A stretch of 64,000 nucleotides of DNA from Skermanella stibiiresistens SB22. Its GTDB lineage: Bacteria; Pseudomonadota; Alphaproteobacteria; Azospirillales; Azospirillaceae. Below are positions 48,401-58,674 of the stretch, in pieces. Numbering within the stretch: position 1 is the stretch's first letter; each line of letters begins with the position of its first letter. The notes beneath the pieces are model-generated. The model was not told the origin of the DNA and did not search any database. It saw nothing but the letters and a program-made list of their open reading frames with translations. The stretch spans positions 1 through 64,000 of the forward strand of contig NZ_AVFL01000034.1 in the NCBI RefSeq assembly GCF_000576635.1, written 5' to 3'. The position numbers were made by a program, and so were the translations under genes.

Positions 48401-48944
48401 CGCCCCGGGAGCGGGCGGCTTCGATCAAATGGCGCGTGGTCTGTTCCACCAAGGCCGACAGGGCGCCTTCACCGAAGAAATGGACGATCAGGTCGTCGTG
48501 CCTCAGAAGCATCGACGAGAGTTTCGTCCTGTTCCAGATTTCCGCTTCGTCAATGCCGATCCGCTTCGCTTCGCGGCGGAGGAAAACGCGGGTGGCGTCG
48601 GTCGGCACCGAAGACGTCACCAGTATGTACTCCTTGGGCCGCTCCTCCGCCGGGATGCCATCCAAGCGCGTGATTTCCGCGGCGATGTCGCTCCGATCCA
48701 AGGACTGGGTGCGTTTTGCCTGGATGCCGATCCGGTGTCGCGGTGACGTCGTGGAGATGGCCCACATGTCGATGCCGCGATCGTTGCCCTTTTGCCCGCT
48801 GTCCTCGACCGAATGGAAACGGGTGGTGTCGCGATCGGCCAGCATGAATACCAGCCTATGGAAATCATTCGGCGAAAGCTGGTCGAATGGAAAATCCTGC
48901 GTTGTCCTGACGATGAAACCGCTCACGGCAGACGTTCCCACCAA
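45414..48944 (-). CDS. Large Mrr-like nuclease / STAND-like NTPase fusion, predicted defence protein
   Basis: An 1176-aa protein. Residues about 15-130 resemble an Mrr-type PD-(D/E)XK nuclease: NDFHRLVFMLADRD, GNDRGIDMWA (the Asp) and RIGIQAKR (the Q-x-K). Residues about 165-430 carry LIIGRGDEIS, LSWTDGLRKG and IIVGVNLSHIDIVQL, which look like a decayed SIR2-like Rossmann fold. A P-loop NTPase follows, with Walker A GPPGSGKT near 497 and Walker B MILIVEDFH near 552. The C-terminal half is long and helical with a coiled coil (KLEKRLRHMERDIGQALEKV). TTG 48944 is the first start; GTG 48926, with GGTGGGA upstream, is more likely. GC is visibly lower than in the neighbours, and it lies alone between gntR and glmS, which suggests horizontal gain. 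The architecture resembles Avs/STAND anti-phage proteins in which a nuclease is activated by a sensed phage protein. Confidence 0.75.
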   Translation of the reverse strand: MVGTSAVSGFIVRTTQDFPFDQLSPNDFHRLVFMLADRDTTRFHSVEDSGQKGNDRGIDMWAISTTSPRHRIGIQAKRTQSLDRSDIAAEITRLDGIPAEERPKEYILVTSSVPTDATRVFLRREAKRIGIDEAEIWNRTKLSSMLLRHDDLIVHFFGEGALSALVEQTTRHLIEAARSRGVVLIIGRGDEISPTYPSLESVDGVIESIIEDHPTVFTSSVSAPAATGRSFLESVFPSLSSLVHGRITLDRYLRLRLEAYSRFDADPVLGEPLTACLDKHDGGGARLPAHEAVMDLITSHVIKGVIQLSWTDGLRKGVVERCGPGVVIEGAARVQRQPFFLRTGRAPDGKVRLIAMGGEIMDRLSAVLAAPSSQRPIIVGVNLSHIDIVQLGATLVEMARSTEVHIVGRDRTIQLDDCLYKYFGDPVRVLDKLSSKRRISPFHRYCRTIDYTGAPSWERIISSEPFQPEDTAIACEPPSITLAEQIVRDRGYHLIFGPPGSGKTAKALFIARRFHDEGYSIKLVSCSDMIEDDVTLDEFEKFLQDLDGFDVPMILIVEDFHTRDALRADVINALDKNSISLKNIGILLVYANDFKPYIISEGQIQRDIAVDYSLKSAPQDYDSLDRDWPSTLSGLLDWAADNEKDILKTRGERTIPYQDLRRTFSQWHFFYVLRGGSRRLSNELAFVRSQGDFDLIWLGVCLWTIFIGQTTIPFHSLVEFSRAHGLFPQGLPSRNLDYWVRDGLRQLSHLRLVVIGSQGFAPRHMIEASSLIRIGFVQNGWLIPDIVARLLRERITKPNLSKRKMGSLIAGAKYEVYQVIDDDFAAIIQRATQLDLATVNHPLIEDVYRDAWSDLVEAMEAADLHHLYWITNRINSFTYNSLRYPPIVFVGSLPGLSAIRDGSGVMDFVTVVNFGMSRELIRRTGLLYTMANMPALDAAREWVEMMRDADTHFQKRRIDQPGSSTPSAGDRIKLEKRLRHMERDIGQALEKVREMIDTGLDDIRSDLYPPESDAAGLASLMTNIQAGKLDLVRWEFLGKLVGQLEEKRQTASSIASRIDIQDMATRITALYDSGVAPVFFHLWLMTPGKARELYDWIGEGRRNHLVELLLDEKARFSTFECAQDEPLFDLFVHWWSEFDTRVAEHLRWKRKSDKEYNLKILDIRLITQRLAETAAS

Positions 48945-49072
48945 GCATCTATCTTTGCGACGCTAGATGCTCAGGGAACGATAAGCAACCATGACGGGCT
49001 GCGTCATCTTTCACCTCTGGAGAGCGCGCCTGCCGCTTAACCGTGGCCGCGCGCCCAGAGTGACGCTTTCCG

Positions 49073-50902
<1,830 letters not shown>

Positions 50903-50983
50903 GATCTTTTCGCTCAGCCTTCACACTTCGATTCCGCACCGCACCTTACTGCCACACGGCGCGAGCGCAACCCAAGTAAACTT

Positions 50984-51003
50984 ATGTTGCACGATGTTGC
51001 ACG
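50984..51003. repeat. Two contiguous copies of ATGTTGCACG
   Basis: Two perfect 10-bp units lie end to end in the divergent region between glmS and the 114-aa gene. The one-helical-turn spacing is what a tandem protein-binding site would show. The protein is unknown. Confidence 0.6.
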
Positions 51004-51117
51004 GACCTTCTCCACCGGGGGTCGTCATCACCGCGTGTGGCTTATCACTTGACGCTGATGGGAACTGGCGCTGAACTACGCGCGTTAATCCACATTCCCA
51101 TCGCACGCAGGATCAAG

Positions 51118-51462
51118 ATGCCGCCCAGAGTGAACCCGCTGAAGCTCAACCCGCTCCAGCTCAAGACCCTGACACTGTTACAGGAACTGGGCCGGCTGAT
51201 CGGGTCTCCCGCTCCCGACGAAGGCGAGGGGACGTTGCTGGTCGATCAGTTTCCCCATGCCCATGGCAACCACTTCCACATGGGCAGCGCCGTCGTCTCA
51301 ACCGCCGACGCCACCGGCCTTGCCAATCCCGCCGTCTGGGTGGCGCTGGAGCGGAAGGGCCTGATCAAGTCCCGGTTCCCCCAGGCCGCCGTCATCACGA
51401 TCGAGGGCATGGGCTATGAAACCGGCATGACCGACGAGATCCTCCACCGCTCGGATCACTGA
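51118..51462 (+). CDS. Conserved-looking hypothetical 114-aa protein
   Basis: The ATG at 51118 (AGGATCAAG upstream) begins MPPRVNPLKLNPLQLKTLTLLQELGRL. The middle has a His-rich VDQFPHAHGNHFHMGSAVVS segment, and the end has NPAVWVALERKGLIKSRFPQAAVITIEGMGYE. The pattern suggests a winged helix with a possible metal-binding His cluster. It converges on the amidase gene, overlapping it by seven bases. I recognise no characterised family. Confidence 0.7.
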   Translation: MPPRVNPLKLNPLQLKTLTLLQELGRLIGSPAPDEGEGTLLVDQFPHAHGNHFHMGSAVVSTADATGLANPAVWVALERKGLIKSRFPQAAVITIEGMGYETGMTDEILHRSDH

Positions 51463-52829
51463 CGGCTGGCACGCCTTCGGTTGATCACCGGTTCGACACC
51501 CAGGGCCATCGCCAGCAGGCGGTGGTCGTGGTGTCGCTTACCGACCAGCATGACACCCACCGGCAGGCCGTCGGTGGCGCAGGGCAGGGTGACGGCCGGA
51601 CGGTCCAGGAAATTGAACAGCGACGGATTGCGCAGCATCATCACGTTGAGCCGCGCGTAGTCGGCGTCCTTCTCCAACTCATCGAAGCGCGGCGCCACCA
51701 GGGGCACGGTCGGCAGGACCAAGGCGTCGAAGTCCCGGGTCTGCGCCGCCGCCTCCGTCATGATGGACGTCCGCGCCGCCAGCAGATCGATGTAATCCAC
51801 CGCCGATTGCTCGGCGCCGCGCCGAATGCGGACCGCGACGCGCGGATCGTACTCGTCGCCCCGGTCTTCCAGCAGGTCCTTGTGCCACGCCAGGGCCTCG
51901 GCGGTGGCGAACCCGCCCTTGCCGTTCGCTTCGGCGATCCGGGTCAGAGCCGGCATGGAGAACTCTGCGATCCGGGCACCCGCCCGCGACAATCGGTCCA
52001 GCGCGCGGGCGAAGGCGGCGGCGACGGTCTCGTCCAAACCGTCCAGCACGATCTCCCGGGGCACCGCGAGGCGCAGGCCGGAAACCGCCATCGCGGCGGG
52101 AGCCGCGGGGGGCTCGCCGGCCAGGACGGCGTCGAGCAGCGCGCAGCACTCGACGGACCGGGCGAGCGGGCCGATCGTGTCGAGCGTCCAGGACAGCGGC
52201 AGCGCTCCCGTCCGGGGGACGCGCGACTGGGTTGGCTTGAAACCGGCCAAGCCGCACAGCGCCGCAGGGATGCGCACCGACCCGCCGGTGTCCGAGCCGA
52301 TGGCGCCCGCCGCCATGCCGTCAGCGACCGAAACGGCGGCACCGGATGAAGATCCACCGGGAATGCGGGCGCGGTCGAACGGGTTGCCGGGTGTGCCGTG
52401 GTGCGGATTGAAGCCCAGTCCGGAGAACGCGAACTCGGTCATGTTGGTGCGGCCGACGATCACGGCTCCCGCCGCCCGCAGCCGCGCCACCACGGGAGCG
52501 TCGGCGCCAGCCGGCGGGGCGCCCCGCAGGACGACCGAACCGGCCGCAGTGACCTGTCCCGCCACATCCAGGAGGTCCTTGACCGAGATCGGGATACCGG
52601 CGAGCGGCGAGGGCACGATGCCGGCCGCGCGCAGCCGGTCGCTGGCTTCCGCCTGGGCCAGGGCGGTGGCGCGCGCCGCCGCCGGATCGGGAGAGATGAA
52701 GACGCGCGCACCTTCCCCCGCCGGATCGGCGATCCGGTCCAGCGCGGCCTCGGTCAGGGCGACGCTGGTGGCGCGGCCGGCGGCGAGATCGGCCGCCAGG
52801 GATGCGATGGTTTTCTGTGTCGGGGGCAT
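51456..52829 (-). CDS. Amidase signature family enzyme
   Basis: A 457-aa hydrolase. The Ser-cisSer-Lys triad is visible: Lys in SVKDLLDV, the serines in RIPGGSSSGAAVSVADGM and GSDTGGSVRIPA. The start is placed at ATG 52829 (MPPTQKTIASLAADL), since the open frame further upstream lacks likeness to the family. The substrate, an amide or carbamoyl compound, cannot be told; GatA of the tRNA amidotransferase is a relative, but GatB and GatC genes are not nearby. Confidence 0.88.
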   Translation of the reverse strand: MPPTQKTIASLAADLAAGRATSVALTEAALDRIADPAGEGARVFISPDPAAARATALAQAEASDRLRAAGIVPSPLAGIPISVKDLLDVAGQVTAAGSVVLRGAPPAGADAPVVARLRAAGAVIVGRTNMTEFAFSGLGFNPHHGTPGNPFDRARIPGGSSSGAAVSVADGMAAGAIGSDTGGSVRIPAALCGLAGFKPTQSRVPRTGALPLSWTLDTIGPLARSVECCALLDAVLAGEPPAAPAAMAVSGLRLAVPREIVLDGLDETVAAAFARALDRLSRAGARIAEFSMPALTRIAEANGKGGFATAEALAWHKDLLEDRGDEYDPRVAVRIRRGAEQSAVDYIDLLAARTSIMTEAAAQTRDFDALVLPTVPLVAPRFDELEKDADYARLNVMMLRNPSLFNFLDRPAVTLPCATDGLPVGVMLVGKRHHDHRLLAMALGVEPVINRRRASRQ

Positions 52830-53091
52830 TCGGGAGTTTTCTCCGGGCAACTTGGGATGGCGGGTGCCGGCCGCCATCGCGGTTCCCCGATTTCTAAGGT
52901 CAAAGCGGATTCGTGTCCACGGGACTGATCGCCGGGATTGGCCGGAGTGACCGGGGCAGGGGTGCCGCTGGCCCATGGCTGCCGTGCCCCTTTTCCGTTT
53001 GCCCAACGGGATCGATTCCGATACTTAGCGGCCCGGTGCGTCCGGCCCGCGGGTCGGGCAACCCCAATGTGGACCGGGACCCCTTGCCGTC

Positions 53092-54267
53092 ATGACCGAA
53101 CCGATGAACAGAGCGCTGCTGCCCGCCGGCCTGCACGATGTGCTGCCGCGCGAAGCCGCCTTTGAGGCGACCATCGTCGAGCGGCTGATGGCGGAGTTCG
53201 CGTCGAACGGCTTCGAGCGCGTCAAGCCGCCCCTGATCGAATTCGAGGCGAGCCTGCTGTCCGGTCCCGGCGCCGCCATGGCGACCCAGACATTCCGGCT
53301 GATGGACCCGGTTTCCCAGCGCATGCTGGCCATCCGGCCGGACATGACGCTCCAGGTCGCGCGCATCGCGACCACCCGTCTCGCCAACGAGCCGAGGCCG
53401 CTGCGTCTCAGCTATGGCGGGCAGGTGCTCCGCGTCAAAGGATCGCAGCTTCGGCCGGAGCGGCAATTCGGCCAGGTCGGCGTCGAGCTGATCGGCACGC
53501 TTCAGCCGACCGCCGACGCCGAGGTCGTGCTGCTGGCCTATCGCGCGCTGAAGGCGGCGGGCGTCACCAACATCTCGGTCGACCTGAACGTGCCGACGCT
53601 GGTCTCGTCGGTCTGCCGCGGCCTCGATCTGCCGGAGGACGAGACCTTCCGCCTGCGCCAGGCGCTGGACCGCAAGGACGCCGCCGAGGTCGCGGCGGTT
53701 GGTGGCAAGGCCGCCGATCTGCTGACCGGCATGATGGGCGCGTCCGGACCGGCCGACCGGGCGATCGAGCTGCTGGCGGCCTTGGACCTGCCGGAGACGG
53801 CGGAAGCCGATCGCCGGCGGCTGAACGAGGTCGTGCGGCTGATCAGGACGGCGGCGCCCGAGTTGATGCTGACGGTCGATCCGGTCGAGCATCGCGGCTT
53901 CGAGTACCAGACCGGCATCAGTTTCACCCTGTTCTCGCGCGGCGTGCGCGGCGAGTTGGGGCGCGGCGGCAGGTACCGCGCGGGCGGCAAGGCCCCCGCG
54001 GGTGACAATGGCTCCAGTCTTTCGGGCGAACCCGCCACCGGCTTCACGCTCTATCTCGACACCGTGCTCCGGGCGGTGCCCGATCCGGCTCCGATACCAA
54101 AGGTCTTCCTGCCGATCGGGACCGATCCCACCGAGGGCGAGCGGTTGCGGGCCGAGGGTTGGGTGACGGTGCGGGCGCTGGACGCGCTGGACGATCCGGC
54201 CGCCGAGGCGCGACGGCTGCGATGCACCCATGTTTTCGCTGGCGGCCAGATCCTTTCGGCCGTCTGA
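53092..54267 (+). CDS. hisZ: ATP phosphoribosyltransferase regulatory subunit
   Basis: A 391-aa paralogue of histidyl-tRNA synthetase that activates the short-form HisG in histidine synthesis. It begins LLPAGLHDVLPREAAFE and has MLAIRPDMTLQVARI and HRGFEYQTGISFTLFS. The C-terminal anticodon-binding domain of HisRS is missing, as usual for HisZ. ATG 53104 is an alternative start. It lies upstream of purA, an arrangement common in this group. Confidence 0.93.
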   Translation: MTEPMNRALLPAGLHDVLPREAAFEATIVERLMAEFASNGFERVKPPLIEFEASLLSGPGAAMATQTFRLMDPVSQRMLAIRPDMTLQVARIATTRLANEPRPLRLSYGGQVLRVKGSQLRPERQFGQVGVELIGTLQPTADAEVVLLAYRALKAAGVTNISVDLNVPTLVSSVCRGLDLPEDETFRLRQALDRKDAAEVAAVGGKAADLLTGMMGASGPADRAIELLAALDLPETAEADRRRLNEVVRLIRTAAPELMLTVDPVEHRGFEYQTGISFTLFSRGVRGELGRGGRYRAGGKAPAGDNGSSLSGEPATGFTLYLDTVLRAVPDPAPIPKVFLPIGTDPTEGERLRAEGWVTVRALDALDDPAAEARRLRCTHVFAGGQILSAV

Positions 54268-54367
54268 TGTTCGCCTGCTTATCGAGATCCGGTGCGCCGT
54301 CCGGCCGCCCGGCTGATGTTCAGGAGAAGGCGCCAACCTTCTCCGCTGAATAGCGTGGAGAGACACT

Positions 54368-55660
54368 ATGGCAAACGTGGCGGTGGTCGGCTCCCAGTGG
54401 GGCGACGAGGGTAAAGGCAAGATCGTTGACTGGCTGTCCAGCCGGGCCGACGTCGTGGTCCGCTACCAAGGTGGTCACAATGCCGGCCATACGTTGGTCA
54501 TCAACGGTGTCGAGTACAAGCTCAGCCTGCTGCCGTCCGGCGTGGTGCGGCCCGGCAAGCTATCGGTCATCGGCAATGGCGTCGTGGTCGATCCCTGGGC
54601 GCTGATCCGGGAGATCGACGCGATCCGTAAGAAGGGCGTCGAAATCTCGCCCGCGAACCTGTTGATCGCCGAGAACGCCACCCTGATCCTGCCGATCCAT
54701 GGCGCGGTCGACCGGGCCCGCGAGGAGGCCCTTGGCACGTCGAAGATCGGCACCACCGGCCGCGGCATCGGTCCCGCCTATGAGGACAAGGTGGCCCGCC
54801 GGGCGATCCGCCTGTGCGATCTGGCGGACGAGGACGTTCTCGAGGAGAAGGTCGACAAGCTGCTGTTCCACCACAACGCGCTGCTGCGCGGCCTGGGATC
54901 GGAAGAGGTCGGCCGGGATCAGGTGCTGGAGACGCTGCGCGAGGTGGCGCCGCTGGTGCGGCCCTACGCGGCGGTCGTCTGGGAGAAGCTGGACGAGATG
55001 CGGCGGGCCGGCAAGCGCATCCTGTTCGAGGGCGCGCAGGGTGCCATGCTCGATGTCGATCATGGCACGTACCCGTACGTCACCTCGTCCAACACCGTCT
55101 CCGGCAACGCGTCGACCGGTTGCGGCATGGGGCCGGGCGCCGTGGGGTACGTGCTGGGCATCACCAAGGCGTACACGACCCGCGTCGGCTCCGGCCCGTT
55201 CCCGACCGAGCAGCTGAACGAGGTCGGCGACCGGCTGGGCGAGCGCGGCCGCGAGTTCGGCACGGTCACTGGCCGCAAGCGCCGCTGTGGCTGGTTCGAC
55301 GCCGTGATGGTTCGTCAGGCCGTCAAGGTCGGTGGCATCAATGGCATCGCGCTGACCAAGCTGGACGTGCTGGATGGCTTCGAGCAGTTGAAGGTCTGCG
55401 TCGGCTACCGCTACCAGGGCCAGGAACTGCACCACTTCCCGGCCGGACAGTCGGCGCAGGCCGGCGTCGAGCCGATCTTCGAGACGATGCCGGGCTGGTC
55501 GGAGAGCACCCAGGGAGCCCGCAGCTGGGCCGATTTGCCAGCGACGGCGATCAAATACGTCCGCAGGATCGAGGAGTTGATCGAGGCGCCGGTGGCGATG
55601 GTCTCGACCAGCCCCGAGCGCGACGACACGATCCTGGTGAATGACCCATTCCAGGATTGA
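54368..55660 (+). CDS. purA: Adenylosuccinate synthetase
   Basis: A 430-aa GTP-dependent enzyme converting IMP and aspartate to adenylosuccinate in AMP synthesis. The N-terminal [19 protein letters not shown]-loop, [22 protein letters not shown] and [24 protein letters not shown] are all intact. GGAGAGACACT precedes the ATG. A strong hairpin follows. Confidence 0.97.
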   Translation: MANVAVVGSQWGDEGKGKIVDWLSSRADVVVRYQGGHNAGHTLVINGVEYKLSLLPSGVVRPGKLSVIGNGVVVDPWALIREIDAIRKKGVEISPANLLIAENATLILPIHGAVDRAREEALGTSKIGTTGRGIGPAYEDKVARRAIRLCDLADEDVLEEKVDKLLFHHNALLRGLGSEEVGRDQVLETLREVAPLVRPYAAVVWEKLDEMRRAGKRILFEGAQGAMLDVDHGTYPYVTSSNTVSGNASTGCGMGPGAVGYVLGITKAYTTRVGSGPFPTEQLNEVGDRLGERGREFGTVTGRKRRCGWFDAVMVRQAVKVGGINGIALTKLDVLDGFEQLKVCVGYRYQGQELHHFPAGQSAQAGVEPIFETMPGWSESTQGARSWADLPATAIKYVRRIEELIEAPVAMVSTSPERDDTILVNDPFQD

Positions 55661-55680
55661 GGAAGACTTGACCCGTTGGG

Positions 55681-55711
55681 AAACGGCGCGGTGGGTGACA
55701 CCGCGCCGTTT
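55681..55711. terminator. Terminator hairpin between convergent purA and lipB
   Basis: A perfect 13-bp inverted repeat (55681-55693 with 55699-55711) has a 5-nt loop and starts with AAA and ends with TTT. It can end transcripts from both directions, although the T-run is short. Confidence 0.7.
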
Positions 55712-55717
55712 CGCGTT

Positions 55718-56437
55718 TCAGGCTTCGAAAACGTCTTCCCAGGCGGCTTTCAGCGCCAGATCCACTTCCGGCATGGTCACCAAGTGGCCAAGCGCGTGCA
55801 GGCTGGTGACGCCATGCTCGCTGATGCCGCAAGGCACGATACCGGCGAAGTGTCCCAGATCGGGATCGACGTTGAGGGCGACACCGTGGAGCGTCACCCA
55901 GCGCCGGACTCGCACGCCGATGGCGGCGATCTTGTCCTCCCGTCCAGTCAATCCGCCATAGGGGCCCTTGTCGACCCAGATGCCGACGCGGCCGGACCGC
56001 CGCTCGCCCTTGACGTTGAACTGGGCCAGGGTTTGGATCAGCCACTCCTCCAGCTTGCAGACGTAGCCTCGGATGTCCGGAGCTTCCAGGCCGGCGCGCG
56101 GGCGTTTCAGGTCGATCAAGACATAGGCCACGCGTTGACCCGGCCCGTGATAGGTGTACTGACCGCCGCGGCCCGACTCGTAGGTGGGAAAGCGGCTGGG
56201 CTCCAGCAGGTCGGCCGCCCGCGCGCTGGTCCCCGCCGTGTAGAGGGGGGGATGTTCGAGCAGCCAGACCAGTTCCGGCGCCTCACCGGCGCGGATCGCG
56301 GCCACCCGGGCCTCCATCTCCGCGACCGCATCCGGGTACGGCACCGGCTCGTCCGTGATCCGCCACTCGATCGATTGGTGGCTGATGGAAGGTTGCCGCA
56401 GGCCTTGCGGGGCGGCGTTGGGGGCGGGCGTGGCCAT
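55718..56437 (-). CDS. lipB: Octanoyltransferase (lipoate biosynthesis)
   Basis: A 239-aa cytoplasmic enzyme transferring octanoyl from ACP to lipoyl domains. It has [38 protein letters not shown], the catalytic Lys region [19 protein letters not shown] and FAGIVPCGI with the catalytic Cys. ATG 56437 is chosen as it gives the normal length; the frame opens at 56530. Confidence 0.95.
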   Translation of the reverse strand: MATPAPNAAPQGLRQPSISHQSIEWRITDEPVPYPDAVAEMEARVAAIRAGEAPELVWLLEHPPLYTAGTSARAADLLEPSRFPTYESGRGGQYTYHGPGQRVAYVLIDLKRPRAGLEAPDIRGYVCKLEEWLIQTLAQFNVKGERRSGRVGIWVDKGPYGGLTGREDKIAAIGVRVRRWVTLHGVALNVDPDLGHFAGIVPCGISEHGVTSLHALGHLVTMPEVDLALKAAWEDVFEA

Positions 56438-56560
56438 ATGCGACTGTGATCCTGTTTTCTTCGAAGAAGCCGCTTCATTCTCTTGATCGCGGCATCCGGA
56501 TTTGGTATTCCCCCCGCACGCTTCAAGCAAGCCCCGTGCTGGTTGAGGCGGATGTTGAAT

Positions 56561-56647
56561 GCGGTCGTGGCGGAATTGGTAGACGCGCAGCGTTGAGGTC
56601 GCTGTGGGCTAACCCCCGTGGAAGTTCGAGTCTTCTCGACCGCACCA
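56561..56647 (+). tRNA. tRNA-Leu (anticodon GAG)
   Basis: The acceptor stem GCGGTCG (56561-56567) pairs with CGACCGC (56637-56643), followed by A and an encoded CCA. The anticodon arm CAGCG-TTGAGGT-CGCTG places GAG at 56595-56597. The long variable arm is typical of leucine tRNA. The integrase gene begins about 100 bases downstream, so its 3' end is the likely attachment site of the mobile element. Confidence 0.96.
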
Positions 56648-56670
56648 TCTCTAAGTGCTTGATACTACGA

Positions 56671-56707
56671 AAAAGCTGTGCCGGAACCTTGACGGCACGG
56701 CTTTTTT
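56671..56707 (+). terminator. Terminator after tRNA-Leu
   Basis: AAAAGCTGTGCCG (56671-56683) pairs with CGGCACGGCTTTT, which ends in a run of six T (56702-56707). It lies 24 bases after the tRNA. Confidence 0.85.
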
Positions 56708-56711
56708 GTCG

Positions 56712-56744
56712 CCCCTTGTGTCACACAAACTGTCACACAAGGGG
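56712..56744. promoter_or_regulatory. Inverted and direct repeats before the integrase gene
   Basis: CCCCTTGTGT (56712-56721) and ACACAAGGGG (56735-56744) form a 10-bp inverted repeat. Inside it TGTCACACAA occurs twice (56719-56728 and 56731-56740), 12 bases apart. The repeats overlap the integrase ribosome-binding site, so they may be an operator or integrase arm sites. Confidence 0.55.
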
Positions 56745-56749
56745 GTGCG

Positions 56750-58465
56750 GTGGCGTACAAGCATCTGCTCAGACGAGGCGACAAGTACCACTTCAAGATG
56801 CGTGTTCCCACTGACCTGCTTGAATCGGTCGGGAAGGAGTTTTGGCAACTCAGTCTGCGCACTGGCGATAGGGCAGTGGCTGAGGCGCTCTGCCGTGCTG
56901 AGACGGATAAGCACCTTGCGCTGATCGAGCGTTTGCGAACGGGGTCGGCGCCCGCGCGTGCTGCCCAGGAACTTGGCAGGATGCAAGCGGAAGACCGTGA
57001 GGCATTCGTGGCAAGAGCGCGCCAACTGCTGTTCCTGTCTGATCCGAACGATTATGACGACTCCAACCCATTCACGGCTCGACCTGATCCCGCCTGCTAT
57101 GGGGATGAGATGCCGCACGTCCGCGAACCACGTAACGATACTGAGTTGGTGGAGATGCTTCGCGCGACCTTGAAAAGCTTCATCAGCATTGCTGAGTACG
57201 GGGAACGAGGAAAGGCGTTGAAGGATCCTGAGGGACGCAGACGTTCTAGGTTGCTCCCCCCCAAAGATGCTCCTGGGAACGAACTGCTGCGCCCGTATAC
57301 AGAGTTGCTCAATCAAGTCAGCTTTGATTATGAGGATCTGGAGGAAACCGTCACAAAAGTTGAACAAACGCCGAAGCGGAAACACGTTGGGCTGAATGAG
57401 ATTGTTGACGACTGGGCAAGTGATAGCGGAGCGCCAGAGCAGCACGTTGGACAGTACCGATACACTGCCCGTAGGTTCATCGAGCTGCACGGAGACTTGC
57501 CTGTAGCGCAGATTACCAAGGCACATATTAGAGATTTCAAATCGGAGGTTGCTAAGCTTCCGGTGAGTACGCGCGCCGATATCCGCGCGATGGCAATTCG
57601 CGATGCCATCGCCACTGCTGAGGCTGAGGGCTTAGAGAAGATCGGAACGCAGACGCTGCGGAAGCACTTGGCCGCTATAAGCACGATCCTGGGGCGCGCG
57701 GTTGCTTTCGGATATGTGGAAAATAATCAGGCTGAGGGCATCAAGGTAATAAAGACGAGAGCGCAACGAAGGGAGAAGCGGAAGAGCTTCACCGATGAGA
57801 ACATGACTACGCTCTTCAAAGCTCTTCGAGAGAGCGTGCCTGAAGAACGTTCTGACGATTTGTTCATTCCACTGGTTGCCCTCTATACCGGCGCGAGGCA
57901 GGAAGAAATTTGTCAGCTTCACACTTTTGATGTTGTCCAATATTCTGCCGGATGGTACTTCAGCATCAACGACGACGACGGCAAGAAGATTAAGAACGAC
58001 ACGAGCATTCGTGTCGTTCCGGTTCATCCTGAGTTGATCCGGTTTGGGCTTATCGGTCGTCTGGAGCAATCGAAGGCGCGTGGTAGCAAGCTGCTGTTCG
58101 ATCAACTTCAGCCTGACCAGCGAGAGCGCGCCGCTGGTCCATACGGAAAACGGTTCGCTCGAGTCTTGCGAGAGAAAGCTGGCATCAAAGACGATGGTTT
58201 GGTGTTCCACTCATTTCGCCATACCTTCAAGACAGCCGCAAGGCGCTGTGAGATGCCCGGTGATACCCAGAACGCCCTCGTTGGGCACTCTGGAGAGAAC
58301 GCGGTGGCTGATCGGTACGGCGATAGGCAGGGCTTGGATATCTTGGAAAAGTGGATGCGGCGTATTTCCTACTCCGTTGATGTGGTGGGAATCCTTAAAG
58401 GGGAACCGGATCTGGTTTCAGATGAAAGCGAGAACGGGATTGCGCAGCGCGCGGATGTGGTTTGA
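56750..58465 (+). CDS. Tyrosine-type site-specific integrase
   Basis: A 571-aa recombinase. The N-terminus MAYKHLLRRGDKYHFKMRVPTDL resembles the DUF6538 domain of this integrase group. The catalytic domain shows the first Arg in YTGARQEEICQL, HSFRHTFKT, LVGHSGENAVADRYG and a Tyr in DRYG or RRISYS. The start is GTG 56750 with AAGGGGG upstream. It faces away from tRNA-Leu, in whose 3' end it should integrate the element. Confidence 0.92.
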   Translation: MAYKHLLRRGDKYHFKMRVPTDLLESVGKEFWQLSLRTGDRAVAEALCRAETDKHLALIERLRTGSAPARAAQELGRMQAEDREAFVARARQLLFLSDPNDYDDSNPFTARPDPACYGDEMPHVREPRNDTELVEMLRATLKSFISIAEYGERGKALKDPEGRRRSRLLPPKDAPGNELLRPYTELLNQVSFDYEDLEETVTKVEQTPKRKHVGLNEIVDDWASDSGAPEQHVGQYRYTARRFIELHGDLPVAQITKAHIRDFKSEVAKLPVSTRADIRAMAIRDAIATAEAEGLEKIGTQTLRKHLAAISTILGRAVAFGYVENNQAEGIKVIKTRAQRREKRKSFTDENMTTLFKALRESVPEERSDDLFIPLVALYTGARQEEICQLHTFDVVQYSAGWYFSINDDDGKKIKNDTSIRVVPVHPELIRFGLIGRLEQSKARGSKLLFDQLQPDQRERAAGPYGKRFARVLREKAGIKDDGLVFHSFRHTFKTAARRCEMPGDTQNALVGHSGENAVADRYGDRQGLDILEKWMRRISYSVDVVGILKGEPDLVSDESENGIAQRADVV

Positions 58466-58590
58466 GCAGGAGTCGTATTAGTTCGCACATGTCCATTGAC
58501 AGCTTCTGATTGATCGAATTACATGTCCGCTTGGGGCTCGCGCCGCCCAGACTAAGGACGCGGCTCGCGCCGTTCGAACGCGAATAAGGC

Positions 58591-58624
58591 GAAGGCCCGC
58601 TAGGATTCTAGCGGGCCTTCGTTT
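58591..58624. terminator. Bidirectional terminator between integrase and small-gene operon
   Basis: A perfect 13-bp stem (58591-58603 with 58608-58620, loop GATT) is followed by GTTTT on the plus strand. It serves the integrase and probably the leftward operon ending at 58675. Confidence 0.85.
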
Positions 58625-58674
58625 TGTCAGCTTCGGCGAGTGACGAGCGAGCTTAAGCTCGCTCTGGATCGGGA

